A stretch of DNA of 64,000 nt from assembly GCA_003194525.1 (NCBI GenBank), contig NBIV01000254.1, forward strand, positions 1 to 64,000. The letters run 5' to 3'. The DNA is from Gracilariopsis chorda (Eukaryota > Rhodophyta > Florideophyceae > Gracilariales > Gracilariaceae). This document shows, piece after piece, positions 42,708-53,297 of this stretch. Numbering within the stretch: the first letter of the stretch is position 1; the number at the start of each line of letters is the position of its first letter. The notes below the pieces were generated by a model. That model did not search any database. It was not told the origin of the DNA and saw only the letters and a list, made by a program, of their open reading frames with translations. The position numbers and the translations under genes were made by a program.

Positions 42708-43254
42708 ATGGAAGCGGAGACCAAGTTTGAGTGGGTAAAAGAAGAAGAAGTGATTAAGGCCATAGAAAAGGAAGTTAGGGACCACTTGCCTTGGTCTGAC
42801 TCAAGAGCATTAACAGACAAAATGCATGACTTAGCGTCAAGTCTTGGTCTACTTGCTCTACAGAGCGTACGTCTTGTTCTGGAGAATGCCATCAAATCAT
42901 CGTCTTGCAGACGAGCTTCTCTTCTGTCTTCTCAAAGTTTTGTTGAGATAAATTCGGGACTAGGAGGGGTTTGTTCTGTGAAACCATTTGCAAGCAGCAA
43001 TAATCTCATTGAATTCAAGACCCCAAAACGCAGGACTAATGCAAAACGAAAAACCAAAGAAATCATGCCTTGACACTTCGCAAACGAAAATGTGGCTACG
43101 CAAACCGTCTCACTGTCGAGTTGAATCTCGAAACAGCTCCCAATGTTTTGATACTCCTAACAATATATCTAACCAGAATATCCGAAAAATGGTCTACAAA
43201 GCCATTAATAGAGGCCTGAGCATAATCGAACATCATTCAGATCAGAATAAGTAA
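42708..43254 (+). pseudogene. Third decayed coding region of the Ulp1 element
   Basis: A 121-codon frame (42,708-43,073) with an acidic helical start (EEEVIKAIEKEVRDHL) and a basic C-terminus (RRTNAKRKTKE), followed by short frames. Not recognised. Confidence 0.35.
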
Positions 43255-43670
43255 AGGAAGGCTCCTTTCGAGTTCTGCGACTGAGAGGAAACCGCCCGCT
43301 GCATTTGGTTCGCATGCTGAAGCTGCTCGGCTATGTTGTGATTGCCTCATTTGGCCACCGTTTTCACTCACTCACGCAATTTGAGTTTCCAACAAGCCTT
43401 TTCAGGCAGTAGGCAACTCTCCCCTCACCATCGTCGACGAAGATGACAAGTAAGAGGGCTCCATTTCGACGTCATCCTCACCTGCGCCATGTATCGCCAG
43501 CGTGATGGAAGACTGGATGGTTCAACTTTAAACAGCAAGTAGATAGATCAGGTGTCCATTATAGAAACGCACGAGTCTGGGGCGCGGTTCGGTGGCGTGG
43601 GTTGTCAGACGCACGCAGACGTGAAAATTCGAGAGCAGCTCGCAGCCGCTCGTCGAAACTTTGACACTAG

Positions 43671-44199
43671 GTGTTGAGTGGTTGGCACCGTGCTTTTCGT
43701 CGACCACAGGCTTTGTTGTCAGAACATGTTCTTTGGGTATGTTTTGATGGGCTTACAGAACGTTTTCCGTGCCCACTCGAAGAATTTGCAATGATGAACA
43801 CCCAGAAAGAGCAAGAAGAGTATGAGCGGGTATTTTTCGCTCTTGTCCATTTAAGTGCCGTACAGGTCACGGTTTCAAAGTGTGTTTGTTTACTCGCGCA
43901 TCTCACTGCCCACAGTTGGGCAAGTACGTGGAAAACTATTGGTAATCGGCAAGCTCTCACTGGGGAAGGGAATCCGATTCGATAGCCCAGTGGCCGAAAT
44001 GCAGAAATTTAAGAATAGGTACGCCCTGCTGAACGACGAACAGTTCGCGTCGAGGACAGTGTGCATCGAGCAGAAAAAAGTACTATTGATGTTGTACATT
44101 GATAAGGTTGGCACGCTGTCTGAACTGGTTTTGAAGTTCCTGTCTGGCGTGCAGAGTATGATTCTCCAGAACTTGCACAGCACAAATCAAAACGCGTAA
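43671..44199 (+). pseudogene. Fourth decayed coding region of the Ulp1 element
   Basis: Overlapping frames 43,671-43,985 and 43,855-44,199 suggest a frameshifted gene whose end is about 100 bp from the right inverted repeat. The first has ALLSEHVLWVCFDGLTERF; the second FKNRYALLNDEQF. Neither is recognised. Confidence 0.35.
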
Positions 44200-44304
44200 G
44201 AGCACATAAAAGGGTACAAAACCGCAAACTGCGTGATGGTGATCATGAGAGACGTCCTGGACGAAATGCGTGTGTACCGCGTGATCGAGATTAACTTCGA
44301 GGTA

Positions 44305-44464
44305 AAGAAGTACTGCAAGAGGAGGAGCTGGCACGTGGAGAGCTGCCAGATGTGACCGGAGTTCTGCATGCCCTGCACGGTTGTGGGAATGTCAATCAAT
44401 ATCAACGGCGTCGCGTTGAGGAGACAGCGGACGGAAGGGAACGGATAGCATCTGATTGGCTGCT
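44305..44464 (-). repeat. Right inverted repeat, inner piece
   Basis: The reverse complement matches the inner part of the left repeat (about 37,790-37,950). Its outer end is the CTGCT at 44,460-44,464 where copia 2 is inserted. Confidence 0.8.
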
Positions 44465-44673
44465 TGTGAGGACACGCAATTGTACGGCTGCACTATCGGC
44501 TGTTGTAATTCAGTGTCAGTTGCATTTGTAATCTTGCCCAACTCTCTTGATTACAAATGCAGACCTCTCCTAATTACGTACATTTTAATTAGAATTGTAG
44601 GACTATAAAGAGCGGCCGGCGGCGCTGACCTGAGCACCACCGGCCGGACGGAACACACTTCACACCTTTCACA
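44465..44673 (+). repeat. 5' LTR of copia 2
   Basis: 209 bp, TGTGAGGACA...CTTTCACA. A TATAAAG box lies at 44,604-44,610. A G+C-rich stretch with CCGGCCGG follows it. Confidence 0.95.
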
Positions 44674-44688
44674 TGGTAGCATCGCTCA
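44674..44688 (+). promoter_or_regulatory. Primer-binding site of copia 2
   Basis: TGGTAGCATCGCTCA directly follows the 5' LTR, resembling the initiator-Met tRNA primer sites of other copia elements (TGGTAT/GC...). It shares TGGTAGCAT with gypsy 2. Confidence 0.7.
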
Positions 44689-45337
44689 GCCCTCCCCGCA
44701 GCCTCTCCCCTCGACAACTGCTGACCAACCTTCAACCGGCGCTCCGCAACGCTCTATACCGAACCATTCCTTGGACCCACGGAAGCATCAACATACAACC
44801 TTTCTCTTTTCGCTGATAAACGGCTTCGTTCATCGTGTATCTTTGTGGTATTTCTTTTTCTTCTTCTTTTCATCTCTTTTCGTCGAACGGATAAAGGCGT
44901 GGTAGCTTGCAAGCTGAGTAGCGGTACGGGAATCGATTTGGCACTTGAAGTAATCTGCTAGATTTGAAATTCCTTCCAGATAACCAGCTCTGCTGGGGGA
45001 GGCTCTGTCTGCTAGTGATGACACGGTGTGTCGTCGTTTGGCCCAAGCTACCGCATACGCCAGTGGAGTTTTGTACTATCTCCTTCAACCTATCGCTCCG
45101 CAGAACGCCGCGCAGCATTCCTGCAAGAGGCCAGAAGGGGTCAACTGGTGAAAACTTATCTTCAGTTAGTAACCTCCCTTGGAAGCTTCGTAAGGATTCA
45201 AGGCACTTTGCTTCTTTTAGCGGGAAGCTTAGCAAGCAGATCAAAGCGACTCACCGGGAGAGTGTGACCTGGTTCCAGGGTTTGAACCATTAGGGTAGTG
45301 GAGGTAGTTTCTCCTGTCAGTGCGCCCGCTCGAAAGA

Positions 45338-45413
45338 AGACTAATAAAAGGTACCTCGCTAGTCAGAGGTCAAGTAGACTAACAAAAGGTACCTCGATAA
45401 CCAGAGGTCAATT
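45338..45413 (+). repeat. 38-bp tandem repeat in the copia 2 leader
   Basis: AGACTAATAAAAGGTACCTC... (45,338) and AGACTAACAAAAGGTACCTC... (45,376) are adjacent 38-bp copies, ending 30 bp before the gag start. Confidence 0.8.
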
Positions 45414-45442
45414 CACTCTTTCTCTACTCACAAGACATCAAC

Positions 45443-46360
45443 ATGAGTGAGAACAGAGAAGAAGGCAAGCACACTATTCCCCGCCTTAAAGGATCCTCGG
45501 ACTATTACACATGGAGGATCTACATAAGGGACCTGATGAATGTTGACCAAGTTCTCTTCGTCTTAACCGAACCCAGACCATTGGAAGGCGAGAGCTCAGC
45601 CCAAGCCCGCCGCCGATGGGATGATGCGGATCGAAACGCTCGTTCGATTATTGTTCAAAACCTTGGAACACAACCAGTAGTTGCAGTTTCTGAATTACTG
45701 GAACGCGAACAATGTTCTGCGTTGGACGTCTGGAGGAAACTGGAGGGCACGTACAAGAAGGATAACATCCAAAGCAAGATAAACCTTCGACAACGCCTGA
45801 AAAATCTCGTTTTCAAGGACGATGGAAATATCCTTGAACATCTCCACGAAATGGAAACAATCTTTCTAGAACTGGCACGCCTAGGAGATGCTCTCAACGA
45901 TAAGGAGAGAACTGCCTGCTTACTCAGAACTCTACCAGACTCTCTTATGGCTATCATGCTACTCGCAGACGCCAACGATACGGAACATGACGAAGTTGCT
46001 TCTTGGATAAGATCAGAAATGGACAGACGCAAACACAGGGACTCGAGAAACCAAACAAGCTCCGTACCTCCACCATCAAATACACAGCACCCCTACATGG
46101 CTGCGAGAAAGACATCCTTAATTTCCTCTGTGAAGAAAAGGACGTCTAAATCCGTTATATGTTGGCATTGTGGAAAACTAGGTCACATTCGTTCCGAATG
46201 CCGGTTGAAAAAAGAAAACAACCCCAACCAAAACCATCGCAGGGATCCCCAAGCCAACAAACACAAAAACCAACCATCTAGTACCGGAAACAGGACCTGG
46301 GACTCCAACGAAGTATCAAACAAACCCTCAAGTCACTACAACCGCAACCCCCAGCCTTGA
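45443..46360 (+). CDS. Copia 2 Gag
   Basis: This 305-aa protein starts at the ATG at 45,443. It has the copia UBN2-type capsid region (YYTWRIYIRDLM, KLEGTYKKDNIQSKINLRQRL, DEVASWI) and a complete zinc knuckle CWHCGKLGHIRSEC (about 46,162-46,201). A basic, Asn/Gln-rich tail follows. Gag assembles particles around element RNA. The stop TGA at 46,358-46,360 is in the same frame as pol. Confidence 0.95.
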   Translation: MSENREEGKHTIPRLKGSSDYYTWRIYIRDLMNVDQVLFVLTEPRPLEGESSAQARRRWDDADRNARSIIVQNLGTQPVVAVSELLEREQCSALDVWRKLEGTYKKDNIQSKINLRQRLKNLVFKDDGNILEHLHEMETIFLELARLGDALNDKERTACLLRTLPDSLMAIMLLADANDTEHDEVASWIRSEMDRRKHRDSRNQTSSVPPPSNTQHPYMAARKTSLISSVKKRTSKSVICWHCGKLGHIRSECRLKKENNPNQNHRRDPQANKHKNQPSSTGNRTWDSNEVSNKPSSHYNRNPQP

Positions 46361-49300
46361 GGTTTCGTAGCTATTGCCGAAGCTAAATATTGTTCAGTGA
46401 ACAATGGAGCTACAACCTGGCTGGATTGTGGAGCAACTCATGTGTTTGTAAACGACAGAAATCTCTTCTGGGATTATGAGCCTGTGGAAAATGAGTCCGT
46501 CCGAACATGCGACACACAATCGGAAATAGTTGGAGCAGGGACAATTATGCTGCCGGTAGGAGACGGAATAAGGTTACCTGCGAAGCACACACCTTCGTTT
46601 GCCTCAAACCTTATTTCATTATACGTTTTATCACAGCACGCAAACGTTTCCTTTTCCAATGAAGACTCCTTTCATGGATTTGTCCTAAGTGACGTCAAAA
46701 ACGGGAACGAACTTCACCACTGCAAGGCTAAAAGCGGTTTGTACCCACTACCAAAGCCGATCGCTCCATCGACAGCCCAGACCGCACAAGTCATGCCTGG
46801 AAACACAGCAATTGACTGGAATGAAAAACTCGGACACCCCGGCAAGGACAGGTTGCTTCGCACAATCCCGCAATCTTCAGGAATCCCTATCCTGCCCCCG
46901 AAAGAAATGGAAAACATACATTGCAGTCCATGCATTGAGGCAAAATCGAGGCGATCTCCAACCCAACGCTCGCATTCAGTGGCAAACCACCCCTTAGCTT
47001 TGACACAAACAGACCTCACAGGCCCAATATCCCCACCTTCGTTACAAAGATCAAATTACATGCAGGTACTACTTGAAGACAATACAAGGGCATCATCAAT
47101 ATACTTCCTGACTAAGAAAGACCAATTCACGCAGTCAATACGTTGGTACAAGGCTCTTGCAGAAAACGAACAACCCCAAAACCGTTTGTACCGCGTTCGC
47201 CTCGACGGAGCTGGTGAGAATAGGTCTATTGAATTTATCCATTACGGATTAGATAACGGGATCATCTTGGAGTACACTCCTACGCATGCACATGAGTTTT
47301 ATGGCGCAGCGGAGAAAATTATCCAAGACTTATGGAAAACGGCCAGAACTCTGCTCTTTGCATCAAAATTACCACTCGAACTATGGGAAGAAGCGATATC
47401 GCATGCAAACTGGCTGCGAAACCGCCTTCCAAACTCACGACTCGACATGAGAATCCCCTACAAAGAGTGGTTTGGACAAAATCCATCGTTCGATACATTA
47501 CTGAAGTTTGGACAAGATGGCCACGCTTTTATATACAGGTCGGAAACCATTCCCAACAAGAAAATACTCCCACGCGCCATCTACGGCCACTTCGTTGGAA
47601 TGGAGAGCTTCCAAACACTGTATCGGGTATACATCTCTTCCCAAAAGAAAGTGATCATGGTGAGGCAAAGGGACTTTAAGGTGGCCAAGAAAAGACTGCC
47701 TTCCATCAACGAGCTTCTCCACTTCTCTTCCTTGGGCAGAACAGAAGCAGAAGAACGTAATGACGAAGTGGATGAAGAACACTTGGACTCAGCTTTGGAA
47801 CATTGTCTAGTGGCACACACTCGTTCAAGAAATAACAGTGAACTGGACAAAGTACCAAAGACATTTTCCCAAGCAAGGACAATACCGGAATGGGCAGACG
47901 CAATCGACCGAGAGTATGATGCTCGCATCGAACGCAAAACATGGAAGCTCATTGACTGGAAACCAGGAATGAATCCAATCCCATTCCTTTGGACCTTTAC
48001 GGCAAAACACGTCAGCGCAAAACCTTTGGATATCTTTCCTAAGGCACGTTGTGTGGCGCGAGGGGACATGCAGAAACCGTACATCGATTACGACCCTGAA
48101 AACCTTTATGCCCCAGTCACAAGACTTGAGACAATAAGGTTGGCATTGGCAAAGGCCGCTGCGCAAGATCTTTTGCTGGAAACAATGGATATCAGCAACG
48201 CCTACCTGTACGGCGACCTCGATGAACTATTGATCATGGAACAACCCCAGAACTCGTCCGGAACTTCATACGTTCCGGGAAAAGTATGTGTACTGCTGAA
48301 ATCATTATACGGGGCAAAGCAGGCTGGACAGATCTGGGGATCGTTTCTACACACGACGTTGATCACACTGCAATTCCGTCAATCGAAAACGGACTACCGT
48401 CTCTATATATATCGATCAAGCAGTGGGATACTGATTCTCGTCATCGTCGTGGACGACATACTGATGTTGTCTGACTCGAGGTCTCTTCCGGACGACTTTA
48501 AAGCCGAAATGAAGAGATGTTTTCAAGTGAAACTATTAGGAGAAGCCAAATCATTCGTCGGACATCATCTCAGTCGGGACGGACATGGCATCAAGGTTAG
48601 TCAGGAAACGTATGTGGATAAGCTGCTACGAGAATATAACCTCGGAAACGCAAATCCTGTGCAAACACCGTTGCCCCATGGCTACTCTATCATGGGTACA
48701 AGCGAACAGGAACGGAAGCTGCCTCCTCCACTCCACCGGAAATATCGGAAACTGGTAGGAAAACTGATGTATCTAGCCGTGGCTTCTAGACCAGACGTCA
48801 TGTTTGCAGCTTCAATGCTGGTGAGACAGGTTCATAAACCTTGTTTAAGGCACTTAGCTTTGGTAAAGCGAGTGCTTAGATATTTAAAGGGAACAAAGAA
48901 CCTTTGTATGCACTTTCCCGCAACCAGTGTATCACTTTTGGAAGGTTTTTGCGATGCGGACTGGGCAGGATGCCGAGAGACAAGGAAGCCAACGACGGGA
49001 GTACTGATTAAAGTCAACGATGCTCCAATCCTATGGACTAGCAAGAAACAGACAATCGTGGCTTTGTCTTCGGGAGAAGCTGAATACGTTGCTCTATCGC
49101 ATTGCGCTAAGTTAGTGACTTGGATCCGAAGAATATTTTGGGAGCTTCATCATTGCCAAGTTCTGCAAGAAGAGCATATTGGAATTTATCCCGTCTGTAT
49201 CTATACAGACAGTTCTACGGCAAACTCTATTGCAAAGACTTCGAAAACGTCTGACAGAAACAAACATATTTCTCTGAAATACCATTACGTCAAAGACCTT

Positions 49301-49423
49301 GTGAAGTCTGGAATGCTGCAAATAGTTGAGATCAGAACTGATTCCCAGCCGGCTGACATGATGACAAAAGCTGCTAACCGAGAAAGCTTTTACCAACTTT
49401 CTGTTTTGTGCGGACTACAATAA
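46361..49423 (+). CDS. Copia 2 Pol (protease, integrase, RT, RNase H)
   Basis: An open stretch of 1,020 codons in the gag frame, directly after the TGA. Protease: LDCGATH at about 46,421-46,441, with Cys where Ser is usual. Integrase: GH...CSPC zinc region (the first His of HHCC appears to be Asn), then TDLTGP, RLDGAGE and GAAEKI carrying the DDE residues (about 47,005, 47,200, 47,310). RT: DISNAYLYGD and VVDDILML (about 48,445), Val in place of the usual Tyr. RNase H: FCDADWAG, SGEAEY, YTDSSTANS. Expression would need read-through of the TGA, or the stop is a recent mutation. Confidence 0.95.
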   Translation, partial: GFVAIAEAKYCSVNNGATTWLDCGATHVFVNDRNLFWDYEPVENESVRTCDTQSEIVGAGTIMLPVGDGIRLPAKHTPSFASNLISLYVLSQHANVSFSNEDSFHGFVLSDVKNGNELHHCKAKSGLYPLPKPIAPSTAQTAQVMPGNTAIDWNEKLGHPGKDRLLRTIPQSSGIPILPPKEMENIHCSPCIEAKSRRSPTQRSHSVANHPLALTQTDLTGPISPPSLQRSNYMQVLLEDNTRASSIYFLTKKDQFTQSIRWYKALAENEQPQNRLYRVRLDGAGENRSIEFIHYGLDNGIILEYTPTHAHEFYGAAEKIIQDLWKTARTLLFASKLPLELWEEAISHANWLRNRLPNSRLDMRIPYKEWFGQNPSFDTLLKFGQDGHAFIYRSETIPNKKILPRAIYGHFVGMESFQTLYRVYISSQKKVIMVRQRDFKVAKKRLPSINELLHFSSLGRTEAEERNDEVDEEHLDSALEHCLVAHTRSRNNSELDKVPKTFSQARTIPEWADAIDREYDARIERKTWKLIDWKPGMNPIPFLWTFTAKHVSAKPLDIFPKARCVARGDMQKPYIDYDPENLYAPVTRLETIRLALAKAAAQDLLLETMDISNAYLYGDLDELLIMEQPQNSSGTSYVPGKVCVLLKSLYGAKQAGQIWGSFLHTTLITLQFRQSKTDYRLYIYRSSSGILILVIVVDDILMLSDSRSLPDDFKAEMKRCFQVKLLGEAKSFVGHHLSRDGHGIKVSQETYVDKLLREYNLGNANPVQTPLPHGYSIMGTSEQERKLPPPLHRKYRKLVGKLMYLAVASRPDVMFAASMLVRQVHKPCLRHLALVKRVLRYLKGTKNLCMHFPATSVSLLEGFCDADWAGCRETRKPTTGVLIKVNDAPILWTSKKQTIVALSSGEAEYVALSHCAKLVTWIRRIFWELHHCQVLQEEHIGIYPVCIYTDSSTANSIAKTSKTSDRNKHISLKYHYVKDLVKSGMLQIVEIRTDSQPADMMTKAANRESFYQLSVLCGLQ

Positions 49424-49661
49424 CTGTTGAACATTTATTGACCAATCTTTTTTTTGTTTCTTGTTTTGTTTTTGTTTCTATGCGTTTTATACAGATTATC
49501 GGTTCTTGAAAACACTATTTGGGATTTTGATAAGTATTAGATTGCTATACCTTTTCCTACCTATGCAGCTTTTCATCCTATATGGTTTTTGCTGATATTT
49601 AGGTTTTTAACGGTGGCATTAACGATGCGCAAATAACTTTGGAGTTGTTTGAGAGGGACAG

Positions 49662-49870
49662 TGTGAGGACAGGCAATTGTACGGCTGCACTATCGGCTGT
49701 TGTAATTCAGTGTCAGTTGCATTTGTAATCTTGCCCAACTCTCTTGATTACAAATGCAGACCTCTCCTAATTACGTACATTTTAATTAGAATTGTAGGAC
49801 TATAAAGTGCGGCCGGCGGCGCTGACCTGAGCACCACCGGCCGGACGGAACACACTTCAAACCTTTCACA
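49662..49870 (+). repeat. 3' LTR of copia 2
   Basis: 209 bp, three differences from the 5' LTR. A purine run GAGAGGGA lies just upstream (49,651-49,658) and is the likely polypurine tract. Confidence 0.95.
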
Positions 49871-50115
49871 CTGCTGACGGCACTGGGCTGACTTTTCATG
49901 CAGTGATTGTAAATGCCTTTACATAAGCACCACATTGTGGGGTAAGCTCTCTTCCCTGATTGGATGGCATAAAAACCTCCTCTGAGAGGGTCTAGGGCGG
50001 TCCTCTCGGCCACTTCGCTCGCTGTGCCAGTGTGAACGTTTTACTGAGATCGGCACAGATTCTGCCCATTTTACACGACCTATATTCAGTCCAGGCCCGT
50101 CATCAGAAAAGTGAT
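49871..50115 (-). repeat. Right inverted repeat of the Ulp1 element, outer piece
   Basis: The reverse complement of this interval matches 37,565-37,795, including the GGACTGAATATA start and GCCATCCAATCAGGG. It begins with the second copy of CTGCT made by copia 2 insertion. The outer end lies about 25 bp before an LTR that starts at 50,140. Confidence 0.8.
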
Positions 50116-50139
50116 GCTGTGGCCCCTGTCGGTCGCTAA

Positions 50140-50501
50140 TGTTGCGGAATGTGCCAGACATTGCTGGAACACACGTGTAGAATGTTCCAGTAGTGTCTAC
50201 CACATTGCACGCTTTGTTGGCCCAGCAAAGACTACAGTATTTTAGTGATGCTGGCGCAAATTGTCGCTTTATTATTTGTTAGTGTGCAGCTCCAGAGGTC
50301 TCTAGAAGCCAATGGAGTAACCTAGACGCACACATGAGTAACTAGCAAGTAGAAATGCGTATTTGGCTCGTTTTTAGTGCCTCTAAACACTATAAAAAGA
50401 GGTTCTGAGCTTCGGACTTCGGTCTGAACTTACCTCAACAATCGACCAACATCTAAGCCCCACCCCCTATCAACCTTCAGCCACTTCAACTATCATCAAC
50501 A
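50140..50501 (+). repeat. Orphan LTR
   Basis: A 362-bp sequence starts TGTTG and ends CAACA (5-bp inverted termini, as LTRs have) and contains a TATAAAAAG box at about 50,391-50,399. No second copy is in the window. The flanking bases do not form a target duplication, so it is probably the 5' LTR of an element broken downstream rather than a solo LTR. Confidence 0.5.
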
Positions 50502-51190
50502 ACCAGTGAGGCGTTCGCCACTGGGTAAAGGGCTTCTAGTGAGGCGTGTGCCGCTAGTTGTCCAATAGGGTGGGGAAGTACCGTCACTAAGACCGGTTGA
50601 AGCGCCTTAGGCGTGGACCGGAGACGGGTAGTGTGTACCAAAGGTGATTCTGTCGTCTGTGAGCCCCACCGGAGCTTTGCTCGGATAACGGTGTCGGTCG
50701 AAAGACCTGGTGATTTACGGACGGAAGTACTTGACGGGAAGCTATCCGCAGGCGAAGTGCCGTGCAACCTTTCCTGCAAAGGGCCAGCTTGGGTATAGAG
50801 TGAAAGCATATCCCGCTGTTAGTAGCTCTCCTCGGGAAGCCCTGTAAGGATTGTATGCGCCTGCTTCTGGTTAGTGCAGAGGTAGGTAGGCTGCAGAATC
50901 CACTTCACATCCGGAGTGTCTGACCGGAAGCCGAGGGTCTGACCCTTAGTGATCCTTGACATAATTCTTGGGTTGCGCGCCGTTTCAACAAAGAAGTTAA
51001 GAAGTTTTATTTGGGGATTGAGCCTCTTGCTCTCCCTAGTGTTGTTTCATTTCATCTAGTGGGTTTAGTTCTTTTGATCCCACTGTTTTCAACTTGTTTT
51101 GGGGCTTTTAGCTACGAAGAGCACCCTTTTGGCTTTTATTATTATAACGTTTTGGCCCCCTGCGTCACCGTCTCGTGATGGCGCCCACAG
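50502..51190 (+). other. Leader-like region with two hairpins next to the orphan LTR
   Basis: Directly after the LTR are two hairpins: CCAGTG...CACTGG (50,503-50,525) and CTAGTG...CGCTAG (about 50,538-50,560). Non-coding sequence then runs to a short ATG frame at 51,178 (MAPTAPVPEPEHEWS, then stop). A leader of this length before gag is found in many LTR elements. Downstream homology stops. Confidence 0.4.
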
Positions 51191-53297
51191 CCCCAGTCCC
51201 AGAACCGGAACATGAATGGTCATAAAGCACCAAAAACCTCCTTTCGTCGCTGTTCCAGTCGATGAATCGATCATTGAGTACAGTTTTCGGGTCAGACAAA
51301 GGTGCACTGAACGACAGCTCACCTTAAGCTGTAGGATTTCTAGAGACGAGTGTTTTTTATGTGATGTATTGGTTGGAGCAGAACTCTGCCGGATGTAGTA
51401 GAGGTGCTCCCCAATCAAGGTCAGCGGCCACAGTGAAAGGGAACGAGCAACAATACAGCGCAAAAGTTTTTGAATTAGGCAGTCAAAAAGACTGGAAACG
51501 TATGAAAAACAGCGCGATAGCGCGAAGCATTATGGGTGTTTCAGAGCTGAGAAATAGGCGAGATGTGCTTTGATGCTGCGATGTGGCACCTCGTTCATCG
51601 TTTCAACGCGCGCAAGGGGGTAGACGTCATTTTTTTACACGGTGAACATCATATTGAGCATCCTCCTTGGGAGTCTCTGGTTGCGTATACGGTCCGTTAA
51701 CTTGGACTTTCTTTTACAAATTTTACTGAATGCTGTGAAATTCTACCTTTGTATTTTAAAAGCGATCAGGGTCAAAAGACTTGAGCATTTTTTCAGGGCT
51801 ATGTATTCCTCTCTTTGCAGGAAATTGGCTTCAAAAGAAGATCTTCATCGCTGCATTAGCTGAGACTCTTTATATTCTGCCACTCCCTGCTCCATTATCC
51901 TGTCATGAAGACTGGTGTTGAGCATTTGAATGCAGTTAAAGCCTCCCAAACTATCTACCAAGCCACAAAAACTAGGGAGATTTAGATTGGGAAGCGTTCA
52001 GTTCCCTCATCACTTATGTTCTGATCTAATCACACAGAACTCCAACTTGGCTCGAGTTCGTTTCAAGGACAGTAGATTTGAAGGGCGCTCCGAATGTCAC
52101 ATTCGGCATTAATCTAGGAAAATGCAGTCATGAGGCGCGTCCTTGGTGCATTTAACCATCTCTGGCGTCTCCAGTTGTAGACCACTGCATGTTCGTAAGT
52201 TTCCTGAGTGAGATGAATCATGAAGACGAAGTAACAACTTGGCATCGCTCTCACCCAGATACGAGTGGACCATTGGTAATTTTGGGTGAAATTCAGTATG
52301 TATTTGATTCGGTGGTTTGGTACCTTTACAGTTGAAACGAATGATATCTAGAAGAGATAGATGCCTGGAAAGGTTGGAAGGTTTTAGTCATTGCTAATTA
52401 TATTAACACGTGTCGTATTTCGTCGCCCCAGCCGTGCCACCCAGTGACACAAATCTGGGGACCACAAGAATGCTACACTAATATAGATAGTGTTCTTATT
52501 TCATTACTATTCAGTAGCACTTAGTGGAGAAAGAATTTGCCGTTTCAACCTGATGCAAAGAGAAGCTGTAGCTCGGCTTTGAATGTATCGCCTGCGCAAA
52601 GTTACAAATTACTCCCAGATTATCAGTGCCTCCGATTTCCTTCTGCTTACCTGCACAATGCCTTTCAGGACGTTCGATCTGTCTGGACGCGTGGTTTCGC
52701 CCAGTCCCTACCTGTTGTCACCGTTTGGGTTTGCTCTGTTATGTTGGAGACAGACAATTCTTCGATTCAGTATTGAGTTTTTCCGCGCTGTCTGAATATG
52801 CACAATCTTCAGCGCCGGGTTTCATTTGTCTTTCCGCACGACCTTCCAGGCTGGGAGCTTTTCATGTGGTCCTTTTCTTCTTCACCTTTTCCCTATGAAT
52901 TTTCACTGCTAACGAACACCGCTTTTAAGAGTTTAAACACCGCACTTACCTGCACGCTCACCGATTCCTGGCATCACATCCTAAGGCGTATCGAATTTTC
53001 ACATCGGTTTCAAAATTAAGTGACGTGTGGCATGGATGGCTCTATCGATGAAAATACCTCATAAAAGGGCAATGCCGCGAGCACCCTGGGAAGATCTCCA
53101 GTCCAGAGACATTGCTTGGCTAGTAATATTTCGACCTGGAATCGGTTTAACCACATTTTTTTTGATTACTCGGCCTACTCCTTGTGCTGTTCCAGGGCTT
53201 TGGGAGAATGTACCATGACCTTTTTTTGCCTTAGTTAGTTGGAATTTCTGATTAGAGTTTCTTGAAATTCCGAACATTTGGCTGACTGACATGCAGT
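51191..53297. other. Unassigned interval
   Basis: No domain recognised. Short + strand frames between 51,216 and 51,863 and between 52,537 and 53,019 have no known motif. It may be part of the element whose LTR is at 50,140, or an insertion between that LTR and the gypsy gag. Confidence 0.35.

Larger units (their letters stand above)
44465..49870 (+). mobile_element. Ty1/copia retrotransposon, young (copia 2)
   Basis: This 5,406-bp element has 209-bp LTRs (44,465-44,673 and 49,662-49,870) that differ at only 3 positions. It is flanked by a 5-bp target duplication CTGCT (44,460-44,464 and 49,871-49,875). It has a primer site, gag, full-length pol in copia order and a polypurine tract. The only obvious damage is one TGA between gag and pol. 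It is inserted in the right inverted repeat of the Ulp1 element, so it is younger than that element. Confidence 0.97.
37565..50115 (+). mobile_element. Large inverted-repeat DNA element with Ulp1 protease, split by copia 2
   Basis: Sequence 37,565-37,950 recurs inverted as two pieces, 49,871-50,115 and 44,305-44,464, that become contiguous once copia 2 and its duplicated CTGCT are set aside. The element would then be about 7.1 kb with inverted repeats of about 385 bp. It carries a Ulp1-type cysteine protease and several decayed coding regions, but I cannot identify a transposase. Long inverted repeats plus Ulp1 occur in some Mutator-like elements and, with other genes, in Polintons. Neither assignment is proven. 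A target duplication is not evident. Confidence 0.65.

Noticed and set aside
37540-50135. Target-site duplication for the Ulp1 element
   Set aside because: Flanks such as TGACCACCA and GTCATCAGA share a few bases but no convincing direct repeat, and the outer ends are uncertain.
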